Source: Cupriavidus sp. MP-37
GTDB taxonomy: Bacteria > Pseudomonadota > Gammaproteobacteria > Burkholderiales > Burkholderiaceae
Assembly (NCBI RefSeq): GCF_020618415.1
Contig: NZ_CP085344.1
Location: forward strand, 829,001-893,000
DNA: 64,000 nucleotides
Reading direction: 5' to 3'
Position numbers and translations under genes: made by a program. The notes below the pieces were generated by a model. That model saw nothing but the letters and a program-made list of their open reading frames with translations, had not been told where the DNA came from and searched no databases. Positions 8,530 to 18,926 of this stretch are shown here, piece by piece; the first letter of the stretch is position 1, and each line of letters opens with the position of its first letter.

Positions 8530-9006
8530 TCAGTGCGTGACGCGGGTCACGCCGCCCGACGACAGCAGCCGCACCCGTTCGCCGGGGCGGAAGGCTTCGT
8601 CGGCCTCCTGCGTGATCGCGCGCATCTCGCCGTTGTCCAGGCGCACCGTGATCTCCAGCGCGCGGCGCTGGTTGATCTTGTTCTCGGCCGCGCTGCCGGC
8701 GATGCCGCCCAGCACCGCGCCGAGGATGCCGGCCGCCACCGCACCGTTGCCGCCGCCGATGGTGCTGCCGGCGGCGATGCCGCCGATGGCGCCGCCGGCC
8801 AGCGTGCCGGCGCCGCTCTGGCTGCCCTGGATGGTGACCTCGCGGATGCCTTCGACCACGCCGTAGCGCACGGTCTGCTCGCGCTGCGCCTGGCCGGTGC
8901 TGTAGACGCTGTTGGAATTGGATTGCGTGGCGCAGCCGGCCGCCAGCGTGGCAACCAGGGTGGCACCAAGGACGGCAAGCGCGCCGCCGCGTAGCTTGTT
9001 GTTCAT
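8530..9006 (-). CDS. Glycine-zipper outer-membrane lipoprotein (SlyB/Pcp-like)
   Basis: A 158-residue lipoprotein starting [18 protein letters not shown], with the lipobox LAAGC, so Cys is lipidated. The middle ([21 protein letters not shown] and [16 protein letters not shown]) is the glycine-zipper 2TM domain, and the C-terminus ([29 protein letters not shown]) matches the SlyB/Pcp family of envelope-stress lipoproteins. The start at 9006 is favoured because an earlier frame start at 9030 would put eight residues in front of the signal peptide. It ends in its own terminator at 8463. The kinase gene upstream on the same strand is 38 bases away. Confidence 0.88.
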   Translation of the reverse strand: MNNKLRGGALAVLGATLVATLAAGCATQSNSNSVYSTGQAQREQTVRYGVVEGIREVTIQGSQSGAGTLAGGAIGGIAAGSTIGGGNGAVAAGILGAVLGGIAGSAAENKINQRRALEITVRLDNGEMRAITQEADEAFRPGERVRLLSSGGVTRVTH

Positions 9007-9044
9007 GTCAGTTCCCGATAAATTCGCCACGCGCCGGCCGCAGC

Positions 9045-9992
9045 TCAGGCGTAGCGGTACCCGAATGCAGACTGGAACCGGTTGCCGATTTCCTCGCGCG
9101 ACAACCAGTGGTTCTGCGGACCCTGCTGCGCGATCTTGACCGACCCCATCAGCGATGCGAGGCGGCCTGTCGTTTCCCAGTCTAATCCGTTTTCAATGCC
9201 GAAGAGCAGGCCGCCGCGGAAGGCGTCGCCACAGCCGGTCGGGTCGACGATGCGCTCGGCCGCAACGGCCGGGATCGCGTACTGGCGGCCATCGGCAAAG
9301 ATGCTGGCGCCGCGTTCGCCGTGCGTGACGATGAAGGCACGAACCTTGGCGGCAACCTCGGCGCTGGTCCACGCGGTGCGCGACAGCAGGATCTGCGCCT
9401 CGTAGTCATTGACTGTCACGTAACTGGCGAGTTCAACGAACTCGCGCAGGTCGTCGCCGTTGAACAGCGGCATCGCCTGGCCCAGATCGAAGATGAACGG
9501 CACGCCGGCTTCGGCGAACTGGCGCGCGTGGTGCAGCATCCCTTCGCGGCTGTCGGGTGCGACGATGCCCAGGCTCGGCACCGGCGTGCCGCCGAGCGCG
9601 TCCTTGACGTGGTTCAGCTGCGACTGGCTCATTGCGCCAGGGTGGAAGGCGGTGATCTGGTTGTTGTCCAGGTCGGTGGTGATCATCGCCTGCGCGGTGA
9701 AGGTCTCCGGCAGCACGCGGATATGGCCGGTGGGGATCCCGAGCTTGCGCAGGTATTCCAGGTAGGGTTCGGCGTCGATGCCGACGGTAGCCATCACCAC
9801 CGGATCGCCGCCCAGCATCTTGAGCGTGTAGGCGATGTTGCCGGCGCAGCCGCCGAATTCGCGCCGCATGCCGGGCACCAGGAACGAGACGTTCAGCATG
9901 TGGATCTGGTCCGGCAGGATGTGTTCGCGGAAGCGTCCGTCGAACGTCATGATGGTGTCGTAGGCGACGGAGCCGCAGATCAGGCTGGCCAT
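9045..9992 (-). CDS. PfkB-family carbohydrate/adenosine kinase
   Basis: A 315-residue ribokinase-fold kinase. FGGCAGNIAYTLKMLGG near residue 46 is the first PfkB signature region and DPTGCGDAFRGG at residues 250-261 is the second, with the catalytic Asp of GCGDA and its anion hole. The family phosphorylates sugars or nucleosides with ATP; close betaproteobacterial relatives are often labelled adenosine kinase or ribokinase, but sequence alone does not settle the substrate. It precedes the lipoprotein gene on the same strand and follows tpx after an intervening terminator. Confidence 0.88.
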   Translation of the reverse strand: MASLICGSVAYDTIMTFDGRFREHILPDQIHMLNVSFLVPGMRREFGGCAGNIAYTLKMLGGDPVVMATVGIDAEPYLEYLRKLGIPTGHIRVLPETFTAQAMITTDLDNNQITAFHPGAMSQSQLNHVKDALGGTPVPSLGIVAPDSREGMLHHARQFAEAGVPFIFDLGQAMPLFNGDDLREFVELASYVTVNDYEAQILLSRTAWTSAEVAAKVRAFIVTHGERGASIFADGRQYAIPAVAAERIVDPTGCGDAFRGGLLFGIENGLDWETTGRLASLMGSVKIAQQGPQNHWLSREEIGNRFQSAFGYRYA

Positions 9993-10060
9993 GCTCTCTC
10001 CAGGTGTCGGGTTTGGGGTTTCGGTGGATCGGCGCCCTTGCGGGCAGAAGCGGTAACGCA

Positions 10061-10100
10061 GAAAACAGAAGCGGCCGCCCCGTGGTTGCGGGCGGCCGCT
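10061..10100 (-). terminator. Minus-strand terminator after tpx
   Basis: On the minus strand AGCGGCCGCCC (from 10100) pairs perfectly with GGGCGGCCGCT across a 9-base loop and is followed by TCTGTTTTCTG. It separates tpx from the kinase gene. Confidence 0.75.
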
Positions 10101-10122
10101 GACATCGCAGGCGCGCCGCCTG

Positions 10123-10623
10123 TTACTTCAGCGCGGCCAGGGCGGCGTCGTAGTCGGGCTCGTTCTTGATCTCGGGCACCAGCTGGCTGTACTTGACGGT
10201 GTCGTTCTCGTCCAGCACCACCACGGCGCGGGCGGTCACGCCGGCGAGCGGGCCGGTCTTGATGTCGACGCCGTAGTTGCCCTTGAACTCGGCGCCGCGC
10301 ATGGTCGACAGCGGCACCACGTTGGCCAGGCCCTCGGCGGTGCAGAAGCGGCCCATGGCGAACGGCAGGTCGGCGGAGATGGTCAGCACCACGGTGTTGG
10401 CCAGGCCGCTGGCGGCCTCGTTGAACTTGCGCGCGGACGCCTGGCACACCGGCGTATCCAGGCTCGGCACGATGTTCAGCACCTTGCGCTTGCCGGCGAA
10501 GTCGGCCAGCGTGACGTCCTTCAGGTCCTTGCCGACCAGCGAGAAGGCGGGCGCCTTGTCGCCGGCTTGCGGGAACTTGCCTGCGACTTCGATGGCGTTG
10601 CCGCCGAGGGTGACGTTGCTCAT
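10123..10623 (-). CDS. tpx: Thiol peroxidase (atypical 2-Cys peroxiredoxin)
   Basis: A 166-residue cytoplasmic or periplasm-facing peroxidase that reduces hydrogen and alkyl peroxides with thioredoxin. The peroxidatic Cys60 lies in [10 protein letters not shown] and the resolving Cys94 in MGRFCTAEG, the spacing diagnostic for Tpx. Length matches the 165-168 residue family. The ATG at 10623 is preceded by AAGGAGTAGAC. It forms a single unit between the DUF3426 gene and its own terminator at 10061. Confidence 0.95.
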   Translation of the reverse strand: MSNVTLGGNAIEVAGKFPQAGDKAPAFSLVGKDLKDVTLADFAGKRKVLNIVPSLDTPVCQASARKFNEAASGLANTVVLTISADLPFAMGRFCTAEGLANVVPLSTMRGAEFKGNYGVDIKTGPLAGVTARAVVVLDENDTVKYSQLVPEIKNEPDYDAALAALK

Positions 10624-10720
10624 GTCTACTCCTTGATATCTGATGGATTCCGGTTGCGGTCCGGAGCGGGGGCGAGGCTCGCTGCCAGACTCGGATTCGG
10701 TCAGGCGGCGGGCCAGTAAT

Positions 10721-12187
10721 TCAGGGGTAAAAAATCAGCACGCGATAGTTGGCTGGCGCCTGCTGCGTCCGGAATCGTACCCGAACCGGCAGCTCCATGC
10801 CCGCGCGCAGCCCTTGCGCGGCAAAGGCCTGCTGCGACGGCTCCAGGTATTCGGCGGGCTGCAGCACCCGGCGCAGCAGCAGCTGGTCCTGCAGGTCGGT
10901 CATCACCAGCTCGATCGCCGGCAGCGCGGTGCTGGCCCGGCCCAGGTTGCGCAGCGTGACGGCCAGCAGGTAGGTGTCGCCGCCTTCATCCTGGCGCTGC
11001 AGCTGCGAGGTCTCGATGCGCAGCGCATCGATGTCGCGCCACGGCGGCACCGTGCAGCCCAGCGGCGCGCATGCCGCCTCGAGCGCGGGGCGCAGCATCG
11101 GCAGATGCCCGGCGAGCTGGCTGCGTCCCAGGTACGCCAGCTGCAACAGTGCGGCGATGGCGAGCACCACGGCCAGCGCGCGCCACGCGGCGCGGGGCAC
11201 CGCAAGGGGCTGGCGCGGCTGGCGTTCCCGCTCGCGCTCGCGCGCATGCCGCAGGAAGTCCGGGGCGAAGACCGGGCCGGCCGGTGCTTCGGTGCGGACC
11301 CAGCGGCGGGTGGCCTGCTCGCGTGCGACCGCGCCGCCGGTGACGCTGGCGATGGGGTCGGCGGCGCTGGCAGGCGCGTCATCTTCGTCGGCAGCGGCGG
11401 GGACTGGGGCCGGCGAGGATGGCGAGGACGGCGAGGACGGCGAGGGCGGGCGGGATGGGATCTCAGCCGGGCGCGGCGTGTGATCCGGCCACGGCGCAGG
11501 CTCGGTGCCTTCATCGGCCGATGCCGCGCGCAGGAACTCGCTCGCGCTGCGGATGGCGCCCGGGGCCGGCGCCGCAGGTTTCGCGGCCGGCGTATCGAGC
11601 GCGCCGTGATCGAGCGCCGGCCAGGCAACGGCCGCAGTCGGCTGCTGCGCCGCCGGTGCCGGTGCCGGTGCCGGTGCTGCATCGGCGACCGGTCCTGCAG
11701 CCTGGCGCTGCGCGTCGCGCGCATCGCGGTCGGCCACGGCTGCGTTGGCTTCCCGCAGCGCGCGCTCGATCTCGGCATCGTCCATGCCGGCTTGCGGCGG
11801 CACTGCCATGTCCTCGGGCGAGGACATCAGCATGGTCGGCGCATCCAGCGCCGGCACGTCGTAGCCGGGATCGATGGTCGGTGTGACGGCGGGAGTCGGG
11901 ACGGGCGTCGGCGCGGCTGCCGCCGGTGACGATGCGGGTGGCGCGGTGGTTTCAGCGGCAGCCGGGGCAGGCGCGGGGGATGCTGCCGGCTTCTGTGCCG
12001 GAGCAGGGGCGCTGCCCGCGGTAGTGCCCGCCGGCATCGGAATCTCGATCAGGTGCTCGCGCGCGTCGAACACCGTTTCGCACTGGCCGCAGCGCACCAG
12101 CCCCTGGCGCAGGCGCAGCTGGTCGGCGACCAGCCGGAAGGCGGTGCGGCAGGCCGGGCAGCGCGTGACTAGCTTGACGGCGGCCAT
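10721..12187 (-). CDS. Zinc-ribbon and DUF3426 membrane protein
   Basis: A 488-residue protein. Residues 7-40 ([20 protein letters not shown] then GLVRCGQC) are the MJ0042-type zinc ribbon with two CxxC pairs. A long Pro/Ala-rich low-complexity linker follows (about 60-330), then one transmembrane helix ([18 protein letters not shown]) and a C-terminal DUF3426 domain ([37 protein letters not shown]). It lies nine bases after prmA and is probably co-transcribed with prmA and accBC. Family function is unknown; the topology suggests a cytoplasmic zinc sensor joined to a periplasmic domain. Confidence 0.85.
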   Translation of the reverse strand: MAAVKLVTRCPACRTAFRLVADQLRLRQGLVRCGQCETVFDAREHLIEIPMPAGTTAGSAPAPAQKPAASPAPAPAAAETTAPPASSPAAAAPTPVPTPAVTPTIDPGYDVPALDAPTMLMSSPEDMAVPPQAGMDDAEIERALREANAAVADRDARDAQRQAAGPVADAAPAPAPAPAAQQPTAAVAWPALDHGALDTPAAKPAAPAPGAIRSASEFLRAASADEGTEPAPWPDHTPRPAEIPSRPPSPSSPSSPSSPAPVPAAADEDDAPASAADPIASVTGGAVAREQATRRWVRTEAPAGPVFAPDFLRHARERERERQPRQPLAVPRAAWRALAVVLAIAALLQLAYLGRSQLAGHLPMLRPALEAACAPLGCTVPPWRDIDALRIETSQLQRQDEGGDTYLLAVTLRNLGRASTALPAIELVMTDLQDQLLLRRVLQPAEYLEPSQQAFAAQGLRAGMELPVRVRFRTQQAPANYRVLIFYP

Positions 12188-12196
12188 CGGGCGGAA

Positions 12197-13090
12197 TCAG
12201 GGGCGGGTGCCGTGCAGGCAGACCCAGCCTTCCTCGCTGCGCCACACCGTCAGCGGCAGCCAGGGCGCGTAGGCCGCGGCGACTTCTTCGGCCTGGCGCT
12301 CCAGCACGCCGGACAGCACCAGCCGTCCGCCGCTGCGCACGCGCGCGCTCAGCATCGCGGCCATCAGCTTGAGCGGATTGGAGAGGATATTGGCGACCAC
12401 CAGGTCGTAGCTCGCGTCGGACACCGATTCCGGCAGCGCGAACGACGCCTCGACGCGGTTGCGTTCGGCGTTGTAGCGCGACGCTTCCACGGCGTTGGGG
12501 TCGATGTCGATGCCGACCGTATCGCCCGCGCCGAGCTTGCGCGCGACGATGGCCAGGATGCCGGAGCCGCAGCCGTAGTCGAGCACGGTTTCGCCCGGCT
12601 TCAGGTTCTGCTCCAGCCACTGCATGCACAGCCGCGTGGTGGGATGGCTGCCGGTGCCGAAGGCCAGGCCCGGGTCGAGCTCCAGCACCACGGCGTCGGG
12701 CTCGGGCGCGTCGTGCCACGACGGCACCACCCAGATGCGCTCGCCGACGCGGATCGGCTCGAACTGCGACTGCGTCAGCCGCACCCAGTCCTGGTCCTCG
12801 ACCGCGCGCAGCTGGTACGCCGGCACCGGGTCGATGCCGAGCTGGTTGGCGGCGGCTGCCACCACCACGGCCGGATCGGCGTCGTCGCCGAACAGCGCGA
12901 CCACGCGCGAGCGGTTCCACGCGAGTTGCTTCGGTTCCAGCCCGGGCTCGCCGAACAGCGGCTGCTCATCGGGCGTGTCGGCGTCGGCGTCTTCCACCGA
13001 GACCGACAGCGCGCCGAGGTCGAACAGGGCGTCAGACCAGGCCTCGGCCTGGTCCTGCGCCACTTCGATCACACATTCCTGAAATGCCAC
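12197..13090 (-). CDS. prmA: Ribosomal protein L11 methyltransferase
   Basis: A 297-residue class I SAM-dependent methyltransferase that trimethylates ribosomal protein L11. The N-terminal L11-recognition domain ([20 protein letters not shown]) is followed by the catalytic domain with [19 protein letters not shown], the SAM motif [19 protein letters not shown] and [14 protein letters not shown] containing the NIL motif typical of PrmA. The start is GTG at 13090, fitted to the conserved N-terminus. It sits between accC and the DUF3426 gene on one strand, the usual betaproteobacterial order. Confidence 0.95.
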   Translation of the reverse strand: MAFQECVIEVAQDQAEAWSDALFDLGALSVSVEDADADTPDEQPLFGEPGLEPKQLAWNRSRVVALFGDDADPAVVVAAAANQLGIDPVPAYQLRAVEDQDWVRLTQSQFEPIRVGERIWVVPSWHDAPEPDAVVLELDPGLAFGTGSHPTTRLCMQWLEQNLKPGETVLDYGCGSGILAIVARKLGAGDTVGIDIDPNAVEASRYNAERNRVEASFALPESVSDASYDLVVANILSNPLKLMAAMLSARVRSGGRLVLSGVLERQAEEVAAAYAPWLPLTVWRSEEGWVCLHGTRP

Positions 13091-13129
13091 GGGCTTCCTT
13101 CTGTTGCTGCGGGTTGCTCAGACCGGTGC

Positions 13130-14482
13130 TCAGGCCTTCGCGCGTTCTGCCAGGCGATGCTCGAGATAGTGGATGCTGGTGCCGCCTTCGACGAAGTTGG
13201 CGTCCATCATCAGCTCGCGGTGCAGCGGCACGTTGGTCTGGATGCCGTCCACCACCATTTCCGACAGCGCGATGCGCATGCGGGCGATGGCCTGCTCGCG
13301 CGTGGCGCCGTAAGTGATGATCTTGCCGATCATCGAATCGTAGTTGGGCGGGACGAAGTAGCCATCATACGCGTGCGAGTCGACCCGCACACCGGGTCCG
13401 CCGGGCATGTGCCAGGCCGTGATGCGCCCCGGCGACGGGGTGAACTTGAACGGATCTTCGGCGTTGATGCGGCATTCGACGGCGTGGCCGCGGAACTGCA
13501 CGTCCTTCTGGCGGAAGCGCAGCTTCTCGCCGAAGGCAATGCGGATCTGCTCCTGCACGATGTCGATGCCGGTGATCATCTCGGTGACCGGGTGCTCGAC
13601 CTGCACGCGCGTGTTCATCTCGATGAAGTAGAACTCGTTGTTCTCGTACAGGAACTCGAAGGTGCCGGCGCCGCGGTAGCCCATCTTCTTGCAGGCCTCG
13701 GCGCAGCGGTCGCCGATGCGCTCGATCAGGCGGCGCGGGATATGCGGCGCGGGCGCTTCCTCGATCACCTTCTGGTGGCGGCGCTGCATCGAGCAGTCGC
13801 GCTCGCCCAGCCAGATGGCCTGCTTGTGCTGGTCGGCCAGGATCTGGATTTCCACATGGCGCGGGTTCTCGAGGAACTTCTCCATGTAGACCTCGGGATT
13901 GCCGAAGGCGCGGCCGGCTTCTTCGCGCGTCATGTTGACGGCGTTGATCAACGCGGCTTCGGTATGCACCACGCGCATGCCGCGGCCACCGCCGCCGCCG
14001 GCGGCCTTGATGATCACCGGGTAGCCCACGCGGCGCGCGGTCGCCAGGATTTCCTTGGGATCGTCGGGCAGGGCGCCGTCCGAGCCGGGCACGCACGGCA
14101 CGCCGGCCTTGATCATGGCCTGCTTGGCCGAGACCTTGTCGCCCATCAGGCGGATGCTGTCGGCGGTCGGGCCGATGAAGACGAAGCCCGACTTTTCCAC
14201 GCGCTCGGCAAAGTCCGCGTTCTCGGACAGGAAGCCGTAGCCGGGGTGGATGGCCTGCGCGTCGGTCACCTCGGCGGCCGAGATGATGGCGGGCATGTTC
14301 AGGTACGACAGCGGCGACGGGGCCGGGCCGATGCAGACGGCTTCGTCTGCCAGGCGCACGTACTTGGCCTCCTTGTCGGCCTCGGAGTACACCACGACCG
14401 TCTTGATGCCCAGTTCGCGGCAGGCGCGCTGGATGCGAAGAGCGATTTCGCCGCGGTTCGCGATCAGAATTTTTTCAAACAT
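13130..14482 (-). CDS. accC: Biotin carboxylase subunit of acetyl-CoA carboxylase
   Basis: A 450-residue enzyme that carboxylates the biotin of AccB using ATP and bicarbonate, the first step of fatty acid synthesis. It starts [17 protein letters not shown], contains the ATP-grasp glycine loop [42 protein letters not shown] and the catalytic [14 protein letters not shown]. The ATG at 14482 gives the exact family N-terminus; an open frame continues 58 codons upstream but is non-conserved. AccB lies 249 bases upstream in the same direction. Confidence 0.97.
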   Translation of the reverse strand: MFEKILIANRGEIALRIQRACRELGIKTVVVYSEADKEAKYVRLADEAVCIGPAPSPLSYLNMPAIISAAEVTDAQAIHPGYGFLSENADFAERVEKSGFVFIGPTADSIRLMGDKVSAKQAMIKAGVPCVPGSDGALPDDPKEILATARRVGYPVIIKAAGGGGGRGMRVVHTEAALINAVNMTREEAGRAFGNPEVYMEKFLENPRHVEIQILADQHKQAIWLGERDCSMQRRHQKVIEEAPAPHIPRRLIERIGDRCAEACKKMGYRGAGTFEFLYENNEFYFIEMNTRVQVEHPVTEMITGIDIVQEQIRIAFGEKLRFRQKDVQFRGHAVECRINAEDPFKFTPSPGRITAWHMPGGPGVRVDSHAYDGYFVPPNYDSMIGKIITYGATREQAIARMRIALSEMVVDGIQTNVPLHRELMMDANFVEGGTSIHYLEHRLAERAKA

Positions 14483-14731
14483 GGTCTCTCTCTGCGAGAA
14501 CAGTAGCGGTCCCGCTGCGCAGCGCGATGGCACGCCGGGCGCGCTCGATGATGGCCTGTAGCCACACCGGCGGCGAAACTGCGGGAACTTGCCTGGAACT
14601 GCTCGGAACGGGCCGCGAAGCCCACAACGTCCCTGGCGCGGGAAGCACCGTGGCATGCCGCGCGGGACGGGCCGCAGTGGACCGCTTGCGCGGCCGGCGG
14701 CGTTCTTTCCGGCCCGGCATGCCGGTCAGGA

Positions 14732-15199
14732 TCAGCCGATGACGAACAGCGGCTGGCCGTATTCCACCGCCTGGCCGTTCTCGACCAGGATTTCCTTGAT
14801 GACGCCGGCCTTGTCGCACTCGATCTCGTTGAGCAGCTTCATGGCTTCGATGATGCAGACGGTCTGGCCTTCCTTGACCGCGTCGCCGACGTTGACGAAG
14901 GGCGCGGCACCCGGCGACGGGGCACGGTAGAACGTGCCCACCATCGGCGAGGTCACCACATGGCCGGCGGGCAGCTGCGCAACCGGCTCGGCGGCCGGTG
15001 CGGCCGCGCTGGCGGGGGCAGCCGCGGCCGGAGCGGCGGCGGGCAGGGCCTGCATCTGCGGCATGGCCATCGGCGCGGCGACGACTTGCGGCGGTTGCTT
15101 GACGATGCGTACCTTGCCGTCGCCTTCGGTGACTTCCAGCTCGGAGATGCCGGATTCGGCCACCAGGTCGATAAGCGTCTTCAGCTTGCGCAGGTCCAT
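14732..15199 (-). CDS. accB: Biotin carboxyl carrier protein of acetyl-CoA carboxylase
   Basis: A 155-residue carrier protein. It starts [20 protein letters not shown], has an Ala/Pro-rich linker (about residues 40-78) and a biotinyl domain in which Lys121 of [12 protein letters not shown] is the biotinylated residue. It shuttles carboxylate between AccC and the AccAD transferase. The ATG at 15199 follows an AGGAGGAT ribosome site. It lies between aroQ and accC, the conserved Burkholderiales arrangement. Confidence 0.97.
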   Translation of the reverse strand: MDLRKLKTLIDLVAESGISELEVTEGDGKVRIVKQPPQVVAAPMAMPQMQALPAAAPAAAAPASAAAPAAEPVAQLPAGHVVTSPMVGTFYRAPSPGAAPFVNVGDAVKEGQTVCIIEAMKLLNEIECDKAGVIKEILVENGQAVEYGQPLFVIG

Positions 15200-15365
15200 C
15201 TTTTTATCCTCCTGAATCGGGTTTTCCGCCGCTGCCCGGGACGGGCCGAGGCGGAACAGTCGTTGTGCCGGCCACCGGAATCCGCGCCCGCCGTGCCGAG
15301 GCACGCCAACGGGCGCAGGCCGCCGGGCGGCGCGCGCAGGTTGTCGAAAAAATCCTTGTGGGGGT

Positions 15366-15863
15366 TCAGCTCCCCGAACCCTCGGGTGGGGGCTGCTCCT
15401 GGCCCAGTACATAGTCCAGCGCCAGCAGGTAACCCTGCCAGCCCAGCCCGCAGATCACCCCGACCGCCACGTCCGAGAAATAGGAGTGGTGCCGGAAGCT
15501 TTCGCGCCGGTGCACGTTCGACAGGTGCACCTCGACGAACGGGATCGCCACGCCGGCCAGCGCGTCGCGCAGCGCCACGCTGGTATGCGTATAGGCAGCC
15601 GGGTTGATGATGATGAACTCGACCCCTTCCGCGCGCGCGGCGTGGATGCGGTCGACCAGTGCTCCCTCGTGGTTGGACTGGAACGTCTGCAGCGACATGC
15701 CGGCTTTCGCCGCACGCTCGGCCAGGGCCGCGTCGATGTCGGCCAGCGTCGTATGCCCGTAGGTCTCCGGCTCGCGCGTCCCCAGCAAGTTCAGGTTAGG
15801 TCCATGCAGGACCAGCACCTTGCGGTAGCGGGGTGAGCGACGGATAGAGCGGGTTGCAGTCAC
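15366..15863 (-). CDS. aroQ: 3-Dehydroquinate dehydratase, type II
   Basis: A 165-residue shikimate-pathway enzyme that removes water from 3-dehydroquinate. [21 protein letters not shown] carries the active-site Asn, Arg and Tyr; [14 protein letters not shown] and [19 protein letters not shown] carry the catalytic His region. The start is taken as GTG at 15863; no ATG lies between it and the conserved core, and the resulting N-terminus is about ten residues longer than typical, so the true start is uncertain. It leads the accB-accC-prmA cluster. Confidence 0.95.
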   Translation of the reverse strand: MTATRSIRRSPRYRKVLVLHGPNLNLLGTREPETYGHTTLADIDAALAERAAKAGMSLQTFQSNHEGALVDRIHAARAEGVEFIIINPAAYTHTSVALRDALAGVAIPFVEVHLSNVHRRESFRHHSYFSDVAVGVICGLGWQGYLLALDYVLGQEQPPPEGSGS

Positions 15864-16060
15864 GGCGCCTCGACCAGATCAACGAAATTGCGCGGAGATT
15901 ACCGTAGCTTAGAGGGATTTGTCTAGCGCGCGATACAAGGGTTCACGGCCTGCATTGTTGCTTCCGAGGCGTTTTGAGCACTTTCGCACGAAAGCGCGAC
16001 ACGGCTTCGACAAATTCCGAAAGAAGGGCGAAATTGCGCGAACTTGTCCGAAGAAACCGC

Positions 16061-16609
16061 TCAGGTGCGGGGCAGCACGGCGCGCAATTCATCCGCGGTC
16101 ACCCGACCCATCTTGCGATACTTCACCGACCCGTCGGGATTGATGACGACGGTGTAGGGCAGGCCGCCCGCGCTATTGCCGAAATTGCGCGACAACTCGG
16201 TGCCGGCGAAGCCCGCCACCGCCAACGGATACGCAACCGGCACCTTCTTGGTGAACTGCTGGATGTTCGCCGCGGAATCGATGCCGATGCCGACAAATTC
16301 CACCTGGCGGTGCTTGAACTCCTCATGCAGGGCAGTCAGTTCGGGCATTTCCTCGACACACGGGCCGCACCACGGCGCCCAGAAGTTGACCACCACGGTC
16401 TTGCCGCGCAGCTTGCCCAGATCCAGTTCGCTCCCGGCGGGATCCGGCAGGCGCGACTGGAACAAGGTTTCGACGGCCTGATCGTTGGCGGGCTTCGGCG
16501 AGAACACGAAATGCCCGGCGAGCGCACCGGCGGCACAGGCGACCACGGCGACGGCGATCCACAGCCAGAGACGGGAGCGGCGGGCGGGCGGGACGACGGT
16601 TTCAGTCAT
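16061..16609 (-). CDS. TlpA/ResA-like membrane-anchored thioredoxin
   Basis: A 182-residue protein starting MTETVVPPARRSRLWLWIAV with one N-terminal membrane anchor and a thioredoxin-like domain facing the periplasm. The active site is WAPWCGPCVEEMPELTAL (CGPC), and VGIGIDSAANIQQF and YPLAVAG are typical of the TlpA/ResA group, which reduces disulfides in apocytochromes or other envelope proteins. I chose the ATG at 16609; an upstream ATG at 16765 would overlap the neighbouring gene. It follows the conserved hypothetical gene by 37 bases and is probably co-transcribed with it. Confidence 0.88.
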   Translation of the reverse strand: MTETVVPPARRSRLWLWIAVAVVACAAGALAGHFVFSPKPANDQAVETLFQSRLPDPAGSELDLGKLRGKTVVVNFWAPWCGPCVEEMPELTALHEEFKHRQVEFVGIGIDSAANIQQFTKKVPVAYPLAVAGFAGTELSRNFGNSAGGLPYTVVINPDGSVKYRKMGRVTADELRAVLPRT

Positions 16610-16646
16610 GGAAGTGGCTTGACCAATAGAAGGTAAGGCGGGGGCT

Positions 16647-17336
16647 TCAGGCGTTGCCCGCGGCGTCAGCGGCATCCAGCAGGGCCTGCACGGCCTGCAC
16701 ATCGGCGCGGGCTGAGCGCCCGGAGGCGTCCGTGCGCATTGCGCCGCGTTCATCGACGGCATCATACAGTGCTATATGGATGCCGACTGGCGCACCCAGT
16801 TCCGCACGGACCTCGCCGGCCAGCAGCCGGGCCTCGCGGCGGTCGGGCCACTGGCCTTTCCACAGGAAGCTCAGGGTCTCGACCTCGCCGCGGCCGCCGA
16901 AGTGGCGGCTTTCGCTGGTTTCGAAGTCGACCCCGGCGTTGATCAGGTGCAGTGCGGCGTCCTTGGCGCTGTCGCAGAAGCACTGCAAATAGATATCGGA
17001 GTGTTCGGTGGCGGTGCCGTTGAGCACGGCGCCGACCAGATAGGGCCGGAACGGCGCCAGGTCTTGCATGGCCATCAGCGCCAGCCGGCGCAGCAGCGCC
17101 AGCACGCGCGGCTGGGTGTCGCCGTGGAACAGCGCCTGGTAGGCGCGTACTTCGGCTTCGACCTGCTCGTTGTCGGGCAGCCATTCGCCCGGGACGCGTT
17201 GTTCGCCGAGCACCTGGCGCGCGGCCTTGCGCTTGGCGGTGGCGTAGTCGGCACCGTCCTCGGCAATCATGCGGGCGGCGGCCTGGGCGATTTCCTCGCG
17301 CAGGCGCGTGGGGTCTGGGGCGGTACGTCGGTTCAT
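16647..17336 (-). CDS. Conserved hypothetical protein (nucleotidyltransferase-like family of Burkholderiales)
   Basis: A 229-residue protein of uncertain function. Its N-terminal third (RLREEIAQAAARMIAEDGAD then YATAKRKAARQVLG) is a predicted helical segment found in a conserved Burkholderiales family; the middle (FRPYLVGAVLNGTATEHSDIYL) resembles a nucleotidyltransferase-fold GxxxxGTA segment, and FCDSAKDAALHLINAGVDFE follows. I started at the ATG at 17336 because the frame further upstream crosses the divergent mpl leader. It lies 37 bases ahead of the TlpA-like gene. No catalytic function is claimed. Confidence 0.75.
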   Translation of the reverse strand: MNRRTAPDPTRLREEIAQAAARMIAEDGADYATAKRKAARQVLGEQRVPGEWLPDNEQVEAEVRAYQALFHGDTQPRVLALLRRLALMAMQDLAPFRPYLVGAVLNGTATEHSDIYLQCFCDSAKDAALHLINAGVDFETSESRHFGGRGEVETLSFLWKGQWPDRREARLLAGEVRAELGAPVGIHIALYDAVDERGAMRTDASGRSARADVQAVQALLDAADAAGNA

Positions 17337-17524
17337 GCCCCATGATACCGGAGGCGTCCGCCCGCGCGGCGGCGCACTGCCGCAGTGCCGCGAAGGGCGC
17401 TGGCGCTCGGGTACAATCGAAGGCTTCCTGCCCGCCGCCGCCGCACCACATGGCTTCAACCCAGCCGCCGCGCCGCCGGGCCCGAATCCCCACGCCTGCG
17501 GGCTTCAAGTCTTTCCGGGAACCC

Positions 17525-18913
17525 ATGCATATTCATATCCTCGGCATCTGCGGCACCTTCATGGGCGGCCTGGCGGTGCTGGCCAAGCAGGCCGGCCACC
17601 GCGTCACCGGCTGCGATGCCAACGTCTACCCGCCGATGAGCACCCAGCTCGAAGCCCAGGGCATCGAACTGATCGAGGGCTTCGACCCGGCCCAGCTGTC
17701 GCTGGAGCCGGACCTGTTCGTGATCGGCAACGTGGTCTCGCGCGGCAATCCGCTGATGGAGGCCATCCTCGACCGCAACCTGCCTTATGTGTCCGGCCCG
17801 CAATGGCTGGGCGAGCACGTGCTGGCGCGCAAGTGGGTGCTGGCTGTGGCCGGCACGCACGGCAAGACCACCACCACGTCGATGCTGGCCTGGATCCTCG
17901 AGGACGCCGGCTACAACCCGGGTTTCCTGGTAGGCGGGGTGCCGCAGAACTTCGGCATCTCGGCGCGCGTGACCGAATCCGACTTCTTCGTGATCGAGGC
18001 CGACGAGTACGACACCGCCTTCTTCGACAAGCGCAGCAAGTTCGTCCACTATCGCCCGCGCACCGCGATCCTGAACAACCTGGAATACGATCACGCCGAC
18101 ATCTTCCCGGATCTGGCCGCGATCGAGACCCAGTTCCATCACCTGGTGCGCACCGTGCCGGGCCAGGGCCGGATCGTCGTCAACGGCGTGGAAGAGAGCC
18201 TGGCGCGCGTGCTGGAGCGCGGCTGCTGGAGCGAAGTCGAGCAGTTCGGCGTCGGCGACTGGCGCGAGAGCGACGCCGCCGGCACTGATGCAGCGCCGGG
18301 CAAGGATGCGTTCGATGTCTGGTTCGGCGACGCCGTTGCCGGCACCGTGGTGTGGGACCTGCAGGGCACCCACAACCGCATGAACGCGCTGGCCGCGATT
18401 GCCGCCGCGCGCCACGTCGGCGTGCCGGTTGCGCAGGCAATCGCGTCGCTGTCGCGCTTCGCCAACGTCAAGCGCCGCATGGAAGTGCGCGGCGTGGCCG
18501 GCGGCGTGACCGTCTACGACGACTTCGCTCATCATCCCACCGCGATCCAGACCACGCTGGAAGGGCTGCGCCGCCGCGTCGGCAGTGCCCGCATCCTGGC
18601 GGTGCTGGAGCCGCGCTCCAACACCATGAAGCTGGGCGTGATGAAGGCGCAGCTGCCGGCCAGCCTGGAGCAGGCCGACCTGGTGTTCGGCTACGGCGCT
18701 CCCGCCGGCAAGGACGCGCTGGGCTGGGACCTGGCCGAAGCGCTGGCGCCGCTGGGCGACACCGCCACCGCGTTCCAGGACCTGGGCGCGCTGGTGCAGG
18801 CGGTGCGCGCCGCGGCACGGCCGGGCGACCATGTGCTGGTGATGAGCAACGGCGGCTTTGGCGGCGTGCACCAGAAGCTGCTGGACGCGCTGGCCCAGGG
18901 CGCGGTGGACTGA
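17525..18913 (+). CDS. mpl: UDP-MurNAc:L-alanyl-gamma-D-glutamyl-meso-DAP ligase
   Basis: A 462-residue Mur-ligase family enzyme that re-attaches recycled murein tripeptide to UDP-MurNAc. It starts MHIHILGICGTFMGGLAVLA, has the ATP loop AGTHGKTTTTSM at residues 109-120, DEYDTAFFDKRSKFVHYRP, and the C-terminal DDFAHHPTAIQTTL. The GTFMGG N-terminus distinguishes Mpl from MurC. The ATG at 17525 gives the family start; the open frame extends 61 non-conserved codons upstream. A TACAAT -10-like hexamer lies at 17412. The yqiA-like gene follows after 13 bases. Confidence 0.95.
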   Translation: MHIHILGICGTFMGGLAVLAKQAGHRVTGCDANVYPPMSTQLEAQGIELIEGFDPAQLSLEPDLFVIGNVVSRGNPLMEAILDRNLPYVSGPQWLGEHVLARKWVLAVAGTHGKTTTTSMLAWILEDAGYNPGFLVGGVPQNFGISARVTESDFFVIEADEYDTAFFDKRSKFVHYRPRTAILNNLEYDHADIFPDLAAIETQFHHLVRTVPGQGRIVVNGVEESLARVLERGCWSEVEQFGVGDWRESDAAGTDAAPGKDAFDVWFGDAVAGTVVWDLQGTHNRMNALAAIAAARHVGVPVAQAIASLSRFANVKRRMEVRGVAGGVTVYDDFAHHPTAIQTTLEGLRRRVGSARILAVLEPRSNTMKLGVMKAQLPASLEQADLVFGYGAPAGKDALGWDLAEALAPLGDTATAFQDLGALVQAVRAAARPGDHVLVMSNGGFGGVHQKLLDALAQGAVD

Positions 18914-18926
18914 CGGAAGCACCGCC